Shown: piece by piece, positions 57,644 through 64,000 of the stretch
How positions within the stretch are numbered: position 1 is the stretch's first letter
Layout of the letters: every line of letters starts with the position of its first letter
Origin: Streptomyces sp. GSL17-111
GTDB lineage: Bacteria; Actinomycetota; Actinomycetes; Streptomycetales; Streptomycetaceae
Assembly (NCBI RefSeq): GCF_037911585.1
Contig: NZ_JBAJNS010000001.1
Coordinates: forward strand, 5,677,001 to 5,741,000
Direction: 5' to 3'
Length of the DNA stretch: 64,000 bases
Program-made: the position numbers and the translations under genes
Notes under the pieces: generated by a model
The model's input: only the letters and a program-made list of their open reading frames with translations
Databases searched by the model: none
Told to the model about the DNA's origin: nothing

Positions 57644-59059
57644 ATGGCTGGAACCGAGGGGCTTGACGGGGTCGCCGCCTTGCTGGCGGAGGCCGAACTC
57701 GCCGCGCGCTTCGCCGACCCGGGCGAACGCAGACGGCTGCGCCTGGCAGCGGGGCTGTCGCTGGACCAAGTCGCCTCCGCCGTGGGCGTCGGCCGGCAGA
57801 CGGTCGCCAACTGGGAGGACGGCTCGACCCCCTCCCCGCAGTCCCGGGGGAAGTACCTCCGCCTGCTCGACGGCCTCTCCCGGCTCCACCCGGCCCGGCC
57901 GGCGACGCCCGCCGCTTCACCCACGGCTGCCCCGGCTGCCCCGGGGCAGCCCTCCGCCGACAGCCGGACGTCCGCAGGCAGGGGCGCCGACGGATCGCCT
58001 CTGCCTGCCGAGAGCCCGCCGGCCCGGGCCGCCCGCGCCGGGCACGCCCGCCACCGCGCCCGGCGGCGGACCGGCTCGGCCGACGAGCTCCGCGCCGAGC
58101 TGAGTGAGCACCTCACCACCACCGTCGAACAGGAGTTGCAGCGGGCCGGCGGGGACGCCGACGCGGCCACCGCCGCGCTGGTCAAACGCGCCATCCCGGA
58201 CGTGATGGCCGTCTTCGCCCGCACCCGGGCCCAGGCGCGGTACGACCACACCGCCTACCCGGCCCTGCCGGACATTCTCCGTAAACCCGCCAGGAACGAC
58301 CCGGACCTCGTCTGGGAGGGACGCCCCTCCTGGCGGCACCCCGCCTACCGGCGCCATCCCGACGGCGAACTCCCCGTCACCGCACTCGACGTCAACGCCG
58401 CCTACCTGTCGGCGATGAAGGTCTGGCTTCCGATCGGGAAGCTGGAGCACTCCACGGACCCGGTCCACGACCGCAGACGCTCCGGCGTCCATCTGATCAC
58501 CCCACCGCCCTGGCACCACCGGGACCTGCCCAGCCCGCTCGGCGACCGCGAGGAGCCCGGCCCCCTGTGGGTCACCGACGCCACGCTCCGGCTCCTGCTG
58601 CGCCTGGCCGGGCCCAAGCACCGTCTCGTCGAGGAACCGCTGATCCACGAGTCGTGGACCAGCTCCGCGACGGAGACGTTCCTCGACTCCCTGCGCCAGC
58701 TCCTCGCCGCCGTCCGCGAGGAGGCGATCGCGGCCGGTGACGACGTGACGAACACCTACGTGAAGGCCATGTACTCCAAGTTCGTCTCCACGCTGGGGGA
58801 GTCCTCCCACAACCGCGAGATCGCCCGCCCGGACTGGGTGCACCTCATCCGCTCCCAGGCCTTCGCCAACCTCTGGTCCCGCGCCTTCAAGGCCCACCAG
58901 GCCGGCCTCACCGTCGTCTCCGCCCTCGGCACGGACGAACTCCACGTCGCCGGCGACTGGCGGCAGGTGTGGTCCGAAGGCCGGGGCCTGAGCCAGATGA
59001 AGGTCAAGACCGACCGCGAGGGCCGCCCGGTCCGCTACACCGTCACCCGGACGGCCTGA
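57644..59059 (+). CDS. Telomere-associated protein Tap-like
   Basis: A 471-residue protein. An XRE-type helix-turn-helix (about 32-62: LRLAAGLSLDQVASAVGVG) is followed by a disordered Ala/Pro linker and a large C-terminal region that matches my memory of Streptomyces Tap: ALDVNAAYLSAMKVWLPIGK, RRRSGVHLITPPPW, GPLWVTDATLRLLLRLAGPK, HESWTSSATETFLD and NTYVKAMYSKFVSTLGESS. Tap recruits the terminal protein to the 3' overhang of linear replicons. At 471 residues it is clearly shorter than the classical protein (about 740), the missing part being the linker region. It overlaps the Tpg-like gene by one base (TGATG), as tap-tpg operons do. Confidence 0.75.
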   Translation: MAGTEGLDGVAALLAEAELAARFADPGERRRLRLAAGLSLDQVASAVGVGRQTVANWEDGSTPSPQSRGKYLRLLDGLSRLHPARPATPAASPTAAPAAPGQPSADSRTSAGRGADGSPLPAESPPARAARAGHARHRARRRTGSADELRAELSEHLTTTVEQELQRAGGDADAATAALVKRAIPDVMAVFARTRAQARYDHTAYPALPDILRKPARNDPDLVWEGRPSWRHPAYRRHPDGELPVTALDVNAAYLSAMKVWLPIGKLEHSTDPVHDRRRSGVHLITPPPWHHRDLPSPLGDREEPGPLWVTDATLRLLLRLAGPKHRLVEEPLIHESWTSSATETFLDSLRQLLAAVREEAIAAGDDVTNTYVKAMYSKFVSTLGESSHNREIARPDWVHLIRSQAFANLWSRAFKAHQAGLTVVSALGTDELHVAGDWRQVWSEGRGLSQMKVKTDREGRPVRYTVTRTA

Positions 59060-59634
59060 TGGCCGGGCGCTGGAGGGACTTCGGGCACTACCGGGCCCGC
59101 GGCGTGCCGGGCTCCGACGCCCTGGCCGCCGGAATCGAGCGCATGGTCACCGGCGTCAGTTCGCCCCCCGACAGCGAGCGGGGTGTCGCGGCCCGCCTGC
59201 GCTACCTGACCGCCTCGGCGCCCGGCTACGCGGCGATGGAGCGGGCCGGCATCGCCGTCACCGCCCGTACCCTGTTCGCCTGGCTCGCCGAGGAGCGCCT
59301 CCCCAACGCCGCCAACCGGCTGCGTCTCGACGCCGCCTACTGGGACCTGCGCCGCCACAACGTCGCCCCCGACCTCAAACGCCGCCTGGCCTCCCGGGGC
59401 GGCACCCGCGTCGAGATCGACCCGGTCGATCAGAGGGAGGTCGCCCTGCGGCACCGCCGGGACGTCCAGCCGCGCCGGATCACCGTCCGGCCCCGGCTGT
59501 GGAACGCCGCCGTCGACGCCTGGCTGATCGAGGACACGGCCACCCTCGACGCCGTCTGGGACGAGGTCATTCACGAGCTCGGCAGCGAGTACGACGCCTA
59601 TGCCTACGTCTCCTCCGTCGGCTGGAACGCCTGA
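59059..59634 (+). CDS. Terminal protein Tpg-like
   Basis: A 191-residue basic protein, close to the usual Tpg length (about 184). It has ARLRYLTASAPGYAAMERAG and TARTLFAWLAEERLPNAANR in the N-terminal half, positioned like the helix-turn-helix of Tpg, then ARRR-type basic stretches and RRITVRPRLWNAAVDAWLIE, similar to the Tpg dimerisation region. Similarity is moderate and depends on the coupled upstream Tap-like gene. Terminal proteins prime end-patching of linear Streptomyces DNA and remain bound to the 5' ends. It could instead serve a non-archetypal telomere or be a diverged relic. Confidence 0.6.
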   Translation: MAGRWRDFGHYRARGVPGSDALAAGIERMVTGVSSPPDSERGVAARLRYLTASAPGYAAMERAGIAVTARTLFAWLAEERLPNAANRLRLDAAYWDLRRHNVAPDLKRRLASRGGTRVEIDPVDQREVALRHRRDVQPRRITVRPRLWNAAVDAWLIEDTATLDAVWDEVIHELGSEYDAYAYVSSVGWNA

Positions 59635-60560
59635 GGCCCCCCGCACCGCCGCGCGCCCGTGTGCGGCAGCGACCGTGCCGCCTGCCGCACCGCCGCGACG
59701 AGGGGATCGTCGCGGTGTCGGGCCGCCCACGCGAGGGCCGAGGTGCACGGAGGAAGCCCCTCGACGTCCACGTACGCCACTCCCGGACGCTGGAAGAACT
59801 CACGGGCCGCGGCGGGCAGGAACGCCATGGCCTCTCCCTGCGCCACCGTGTGCAGCAGGGCCTCCATGTCCGCGGCCACCGGGCCGTACCGCACGCCACT
59901 GCCGTCCGGACGCGGATCCACGGCCCAGAAGTCCCACCACACCCGCGAGACCCGTGGCGGTACGTCCACCACCGGGTAGGCCCTGAGCGCCTTCAGGGGG
60001 AGGCGGGGGAGGGCGGCCAGGGGGTCGTCGCCGGGTAGGCAGGCCACCCGCGGTTCGGTCGCCAGGTGATGGACCTCGATGCCGTCCGGCACCGGCGGAC
60101 GCAGAAAGGCGACATCGGCCTCCTGCCGGTGCAGAGCCTCCAGTTGGTCGGTGAAGTTCAGACCGAGGATCTGTGTCTCCAGGTGGGGATGGCGGCGGTG
60201 CAGTGCCCGCAGAACGGGACGCGTGTGCGGCATCGCCGCCTCCGCGCCGATGGTGCCGACCCTCAGCCGGCCGCGGAGGTGACGCCCCCGCGCGTCCGCG
60301 GTCCGGCGCACCCGCGCCATCGCCGTGAGGGCCGCCTCGACGTCGGGCAGGAGCGCCCGCCCCGCCGCGGTGAGGTTCACCGCCCGACTGGAACGCTCGA
60401 AAAGAGCCACCCCGAGACGTTTCTCGAGGTGGCGGATCTGCTGGCTCAAGGCGGACTGCGTCATGAACAACCGCGCCGCGGCCCGGCCGAAATGAAGCTC
60501 TTCGCTCAGCGTCCGAAACAACCGTAGTTGGTGAATGCTCGGTTCCGGTAAATCCGTCAT
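59604..60560 (-). CDS. LysR family transcriptional regulator
   Basis: A 318-residue LTTR. The N-terminal winged helix is standard (LRLFRTLSEELHFGRAAARL, SALSQQIRHLEKRLGVALFERS) and the C-terminal effector domain begins LRVGTIGAEAA near residue 92. ATG at 60560 is chosen over a frame that runs 78 bases further. It converges with the Tpg-like gene, overlapping it by 31 bases tail to tail, and is divergent from the secreted inhibitor gene over a 162-base interval, so it may regulate that gene. Effector unknown. Confidence 0.92.
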   Translation of the reverse strand: MTDLPEPSIHQLRLFRTLSEELHFGRAAARLFMTQSALSQQIRHLEKRLGVALFERSSRAVNLTAAGRALLPDVEAALTAMARVRRTADARGRHLRGRLRVGTIGAEAAMPHTRPVLRALHRRHPHLETQILGLNFTDQLEALHRQEADVAFLRPPVPDGIEVHHLATEPRVACLPGDDPLAALPRLPLKALRAYPVVDVPPRVSRVWWDFWAVDPRPDGSGVRYGPVAADMEALLHTVAQGEAMAFLPAAAREFFQRPGVAYVDVEGLPPCTSALAWAARHRDDPLVAAVRQAARSLPHTGARRCGGPQAFQPTEET

Positions 60561-60722
60561 GCGTGAACCGGCGAGCCTTTCTGTCGGTGTGCCTGCGATG
60601 ATGGAGAAGAGTTTATCAAGTGCGCTGTATTTCCTCATCGTCGAGCGCCTGACGCCCCTCGGCGTCCCGTGCGAACCTCCTGGTGGAAAGCACGTTCGCG
60701 CCTATCCGTCTCAGGAGGAATC

Positions 60723-61103
60723 ATGCGTCGTCCGCACAGAATCGGCGTCTCTCTCGCGGCGGTCACCTCGCTGCTCGGGGTCGGCCTCGTCACCTCGTCC
60801 ACCGCTCAGGCCGCACCCGTCTCCGCCCAGGACTACGCGGGATGCACGACCGGGTACGTCTGCATCTACCCGGACGACAGCTGGAACAACAGCGACCCGG
60901 AGCACACGTACTACACCTACGGTGTGCACCCCCTGTACAACGAGTACGACTTCCACCGGGTGTTCAACAATCAGTACGGAGGCGCCACGGCCCGGCTGTG
61001 CGTCAACAGCAACGGAACCGACTGCACCAGCAAGATCGGCGAGTACACCTACCGCGACATCGACCTGACCCCGTACAACTCCATCCGGCTCGACCCGTCC
61101 TGA
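60723..61103 (+). CDS. Secreted peptidase inhibitor, I36-like
   Basis: A 126-residue exported protein. A Sec signal peptide (about 1-30, ending AQAA) is followed by a compact Cys- and Tyr-rich domain: CTTGYVCIYPDDSW, FHRVFNNQYGGATARLCVNS and CTSKIGEYTYRDIDL. The two Cys pairs and the beta/gamma-crystallin-like layout match the SMI/I36 family of Streptomyces protease inhibitors. The ATG has an AGGAGGA site. It is monocistronic and ends in a very strong terminator. The target protease is unknown. Confidence 0.85.
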   Translation: MRRPHRIGVSLAAVTSLLGVGLVTSSTAQAAPVSAQDYAGCTTGYVCIYPDDSWNNSDPEHTYYTYGVHPLYNEYDFHRVFNNQYGGATARLCVNSNGTDCTSKIGEYTYRDIDLTPYNSIRLDPS

Positions 61104-61110
61104 CCGAGAA

Positions 61111-61156
61111 CCGTGCGGGGTCCCGCTCCCGAACCGGGGAGCGGGACCCCGCACGG
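61111..61156 (+). terminator. Terminator of the I36-like gene
   Basis: A perfect 20-bp stem with a six-base loop begins seven bases after the stop codon. It is the longest perfect hairpin noticed in the window. The following 330 bases to the next gene show no other gene. Confidence 0.85.
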
Positions 61157-61489
61157 CGTTCTCGCCTCCTCGCCGCGACGCGACCGGCCGCTTCGTCCCG
61201 CGCGGCGGCCGGTTCCGCCAAAGGCCGGCCTGCGCCGGACGCTTCCCTGCCCGCCCTCCACGCGGCCTCCTCCAGCGCGTACCCTGCTGCCACGGGCGTT
61301 TCGAACGTCTTGTGGGGGTGCCCCCGGCGGCGTTGTCGGTCGTCAGCGCGGTCCGCCGCGTTCCCGCCTCCGCCGTGCGACCGCACGCACCAGGGACCCC
61401 CGGCCGTGCCGTCCGGGCGGACGACGCTACGTTCGAAGCACCCCTGGCCCACCAGGCCGAACCGCTCTACGCGTCGAGGAGTCGCTAGC

Positions 61490-62485
61490 TTGGCCGCCAA
61501 CGCGCTCGCCGTGTTCGGAGTCACCTCGGAAGAAGAGACGTTGTACCGGTTCCTCCTCCGCAATCCCGGTATCCGTGCGGACGAGGTCCACCAGAGGGTC
61601 GGAGCCCCCCGGGAGGCCGTCGAGCGCGGGCTGGAGCGGCTCCAGCACCTGGGACTGCTGCGCCCGGACGTCTCCGACCGGGGCCTCACCCCCACCAGCC
61701 CCGACATCGCGATGGCCCGGCTGATGGACCGTCGGCTCCAGGAGCTGCACGAGGAGATCATGCGGGTGACGACCTCCCGGTACGTCGTCGATCTGCTGCG
61801 CGCGGAGGTCGTCGAGGACGACGAGGCGTCGCCGCAGGGCGTGGAGCAGCTCGTGGACCTCGGGCAGATCCGCAACCAGATCGACGAGCTGGCGTTCTTC
61901 GCGCGCGAGGAGATCCTCTCCGTCGAGCCCTACACGCGGCTGACGCCGGAGAACATCACCCAGTCCCGGCCGCTGGACCTGCGCTGCCTGCGGCGCGGGG
62001 TGTCCATCCGCAACGTCGTGCGCAGCGACGCCCTGGAGCACGGGCCCACCGCCGCCTACCTGCGCGAGCTGGTGGCGCACGGCGCCCGGGTCCGGGTGGC
62101 CGACGACGTCACCGAGCGCATCCTCGTCTACGACCGACGCACGGCGCTCGTGCCCATCGACCCGGCGGACACCTCGCGGGGCGCGCTGGTGACGCGCGAG
62201 GGCGGGCTCGTGTGCAACATCATCGCGCTGTTCGAGAAGATCTGGGAGCAGGCCGACGATCTCCGGGCCAGCGGGGAGGGCGTCCGGACGCCGCCGGAGC
62301 TGACCGAGACCGAGCGGCGGGTGCTGCTGTCGATGGTCTCGGTGGGCAAGGACGAAGCGGGGGCCCGGGAGCTGGGCGTGTCGGTGCGCACCTACCGGCG
62401 GCACGTCGCCGACCTCATGCGGACCCTGGGCGCCGCCAGCCGGGTGCAGGCCGCCCTGATCGCCCGTGAGCGGGGCTGGGTCTGA
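61490..62485 (+). CDS. TrmB/LuxR-type transcriptional regulator
   Basis: A 331-residue regulator with a TrmB-like winged helix at the N-terminus (ETLYRFLLRNPGIRADEVHQ), a central phospholipase-D-like sensor region (about 110-255) and a C-terminal LuxR helix-turn-helix (LTETERRVLLSMVSVGKDEA, SVRTYRRHVADLMRTLG). The start is TTG at 61490 with GAGGAG eight bases upstream; no ATG or GTG is as well placed. This orphan LuxR type is common in Streptomyces and often linked to secondary metabolism. Its end overlaps a convergent small gene by 71 bases. Confidence 0.88.
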   Translation: MAANALAVFGVTSEEETLYRFLLRNPGIRADEVHQRVGAPREAVERGLERLQHLGLLRPDVSDRGLTPTSPDIAMARLMDRRLQELHEEIMRVTTSRYVVDLLRAEVVEDDEASPQGVEQLVDLGQIRNQIDELAFFAREEILSVEPYTRLTPENITQSRPLDLRCLRRGVSIRNVVRSDALEHGPTAAYLRELVAHGARVRVADDVTERILVYDRRTALVPIDPADTSRGALVTREGGLVCNIIALFEKIWEQADDLRASGEGVRTPPELTETERRVLLSMVSVGKDEAGARELGVSVRTYRRHVADLMRTLGAASRVQAALIARERGWV

Positions 62486-62804
62486 CCGATCCGCCGAGCT
62501 CCTCCGCCCACCCGCCCGGCTCCTCCGCCCACCCCCGTAGCGCGCGGTCGGCCAGGACGTCGGCGACGACCCGCCGCACGGCGGCCCGGCCACCGGTGCC
62601 CGGCAGGGCGACACGAAGCCGGATGCGGTCGGTCTCCACCTGCGGGACGCATCGCCAGTGCGAGGGCAGCAGCCCGAGCAGCCGGACCACCGTCGTCTGA
62701 CCCACCGGGGCCGCGACCGAGCGGCGGACGACCACGATCTCGACGCGGCCGCCCCGCTCGGCGGCCGCTCCGCGCTCCCGGCACCCCTCAGCCCCGCCCC
62801 TCAT
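62415..62804 (-). CDS. Small protein coupled to the amidohydrolase gene, unknown function
   Basis: A 129-residue open frame. Its ATG at 62804 has GGAGGGA upstream and overlaps the end of the amidohydrolase gene by 17 bases, the usual sign of coupling. The central part (GRVEIVVVRRSVAAPVGQTT, RLLGLLPSHWRCVPQVETD, RIRLRVALPG) has a beta-alpha-beta pattern like a small ACT- or ferredoxin-fold domain. The tail is Pro/Gly-rich and overlaps the convergent LuxR gene by 71 bases, so the true stop is unusually deep. No family recognised. Confidence 0.55.
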   Translation of the reverse strand: MRGGAEGCRERGAAAERGGRVEIVVVRRSVAAPVGQTTVVRLLGLLPSHWRCVPQVETDRIRLRVALPGTGGRAAVRRVVADVLADRALRGWAEEPGGWAEELGGSVRPSPAHGRSGRPAPGWRRPGSA

Positions 62805-64000
62805 CGCGTCCCTCCGCTCGCGGCGGGCCGACGCCCAACTCGTGCAGGGCGGCGCTCGCCAGCGCCCGCACCCCGGTGGGCAGCGCCGTGCGCACGTCCG
62901 GAGCGAAGTGCGGTGAGTGGTTGCCCGGCGGCCCACCCGGGCGGTCGGCGGCCGCACGCCACTCCCGGACGCCGGTCGCGCCCAGCATCCAGTAGCCCGT
63001 CCGCACCTGCCGGGCGCCGTGCAGCGCGTCTCCGGCGGGTCCGTACCAGGGGAAGTCCTCGGTGGCCGTCGCCGGATGCCACTCCAGCACGCGGGCGGCA
63101 CCGAGGACGTCGGTGTGCACACGCCGCAGCGTGTCGGTGGTGCCCGGGTGCGGGAGGAGCGCCGGGGAGCGCGAGCCGACGGACACGGTGGGCTCGGCGG
63201 GGCATCCGGACGCCGTGCACTCGGCGCGCACGATGCGCCGGACGGCCTCCGTCACGCGGTCCAGGGCGGCCTCGGTGAAGCCGCGCACCCCGATCGCGAG
63301 CCGCGCCGAGTCGGGGACCACGTTGGCCCGCTCCCCGGCGTGCAGTGCGCCGACGGTGAGGACGACCTGCTCGGCGGGGGCGGTCTCGCGAGCCACGACG
63401 CCCTGGAGCCGCAGCACGACGGCGGCCGCCGTGAGCACCGGGTCGACCGTCAGGTGCGGGGCTCCGGCGTGCCCGCCGCGGCCGTGCACGACGACGTCGA
63501 GCGTCACCCCGCCGGCGAGGACGGGGCCACCCGCCGTGACATGGGCGACGGTGCCCGCCGGAAGCGGGGCGGTGTGCTGGGCCAGCGCGACGTCCGGGGT
63601 GCCGAACCGCTCGTACAGCCCGTCGGTGAGCATCGCGCGGGCCCCGCTCAGGGTCTCCTCGGACGGCTGCCCGACGACCAGGAGCGTGCCGGACCAGCCG
63701 GACCGGTCCCGGGCGAGGACGGTGACGGCCCCGGCGAGTGCCGCGAGGTGCAGGTCGTGGCCGCAGGCGTGCATGACGCCGGGCACGGTGCTGGCGTAGG
63801 GCAGTCCGGTCTCCTCCGGCACCGGCAGCGCGTCCAGTTCGGCCCGCAGCAGCACGGCGGGGCCGGGGCCGTTGGCCAGGACGCCGACCACGCCGTGGCC
63901 CCCGACACCCCGGGTGACGGTGCAGCCCTCCCGGGCCAGCCGGCGGGCGAACGCCTCGGCCGTGCGCCGCTCGTCGCCGGACAGCTCGGGGTGGGCGTGC
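62788..64000 (-). CDS. M20-family amidohydrolase, partial (start beyond right edge)
   Basis: The frame is open through the right edge; 403 residues are visible, beginning HPELSGDERRTAEAFARRL. Metal-ligand regions ACGHDLHLAAL (Cys/His), GQPSEETLSGARAML (Glu-Glu) and a C-terminal GNHSPHFAPD (His) are those of N-acyl-amino-acid/hippurate-type amidohydrolases. The dimerisation insert starts near GGPVLAGGVTLDVVVHGRGGHAG. It would hydrolyse an N-acyl or indole-type conjugate in the cytoplasm. The only missing part is a short N-terminus. It is coupled to a small unknown gene downstream. Confidence 0.9.
   Translation of the reverse strand, partial: HAHPELSGDERRTAEAFARRLAREGCTVTRGVGGHGVVGVLANGPGPAVLLRAELDALPVPEETGLPYASTVPGVMHACGHDLHLAALAGAVTVLARDRSGWSGTLLVVGQPSEETLSGARAMLTDGLYERFGTPDVALAQHTAPLPAGTVAHVTAGGPVLAGGVTLDVVVHGRGGHAGAPHLTVDPVLTAAAVVLRLQGVVARETAPAEQVVLTVGALHAGERANVVPDSARLAIGVRGFTEAALDRVTEAVRRIVRAECTASGCPAEPTVSVGSRSPALLPHPGTTDTLRRVHTDVLGAARVLEWHPATATEDFPWYGPAGDALHGARQVRTGYWMLGATGVREWRAAADRPGGPPGNHSPHFAPDVRTALPTGVRALASAALHELGVGPPRAEGRDEGRG

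Noticed and set aside
1..64000. tRNA, rRNA or riboswitch genes
   Set aside because: None was recognised by eye; a covariance-model scan could not be run, so small RNAs cannot be excluded.

Overview
The window is about 64 kb of very GC-rich DNA with extreme third-position G/C bias, GTG/TTG starts, frequent 4-bp ATGA/GTGA gene overlaps, a SARP regulator, DasR-type operators at a chitinase promoter, sugar transporters without their own ATPase, and a Tap-like/Tpg-like gene pair. Together these point to a Streptomyces (or a close relative), probably a chromosome arm or a large linear replicon. All calls come from reading the sequence and from recalled family features; no database search was run.

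Layout. (1) 1-10.1 kb: the end of a sugar ABC permease pair, a TetR regulator overlapping an AidB-like acyl-CoA dehydrogenase, a GAF/PAS/PP2C phosphatase, a tandem DUF1540 protein, a methyltransferase, and an MMPL transporter divergent from a MarR regulator. (2) 10.1-23.6 kb: a uronate catabolic region. A leftward operon (mutarotase, LacI, 2,5-dioxovalerate dehydrogenase) is divergent from a rightward nine-gene operon (NAD-dependent dehydrogenase, KdgD-like dehydratase, enolase-superfamily lactone cycloisomerase, oxidoreductase, two permeases, lipoprotein binding protein, oxidoreductase, DUF6807). The enzymes match the oxidative galacturonate route to 2-oxoglutarate. (3) 23.6-26.9 kb: a scar with a broken methyltransferase, an IS30 transposase remnant, a type-B carboxylesterase and a Tn3 TnpA remnant. 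(4) 27.0-33.4 kb: a secreted pectate lyase, a second LacI, and a three-gene operon (Gfo/Idh/MocA oxidoreductase, DUF993, sugar-phosphate isomerase). Palindromes with the same AAGCGCTT core lie upstream of the lyase and in the LacI/oxidoreductase interval.

(5) 33.4-42.5 kb: a leftward chain of tightly packed genes: SARP regulator, radical SAM protein, haem-oxygenase-like iron enzyme, an 83-aa peptide with a TTG start, a class III cyclase-ATPase-TPR protein, an intracellular subtilase, a GAF protein and an EspR-like DNA-binding protein. This is the most unusual system here and a plausible undescribed RiPP or signalling locus. (6) 42.7-49.1 kb: divergently, a class III lanthipeptide locus: precursor ending in a Ser-x2-Ser-x3-Cys labionin motif, LanKC synthetase, MFS exporter, then an ImmA/IrrE-type metallopeptidase and an MAB_1171c-like membrane protein. 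Tandem 11-bp repeats upstream of the precursor look like a SARP binding site. (7) 49.1-53.3 kb: VanJ-like membrane phosphatase, VWA protein, caspase-fold-like protein without a visible catalytic dyad, and an unknown protein. (8) 53.3-57.5 kb: two GH18 chitinases behind two DasR-like boxes. (9) 57.6-64 kb: the Tap/Tpg-like pair, LysR, a secreted I36-type inhibitor, a TrmB/LuxR regulator, a small unknown protein and an M20 amidohydrolase that runs off the end.
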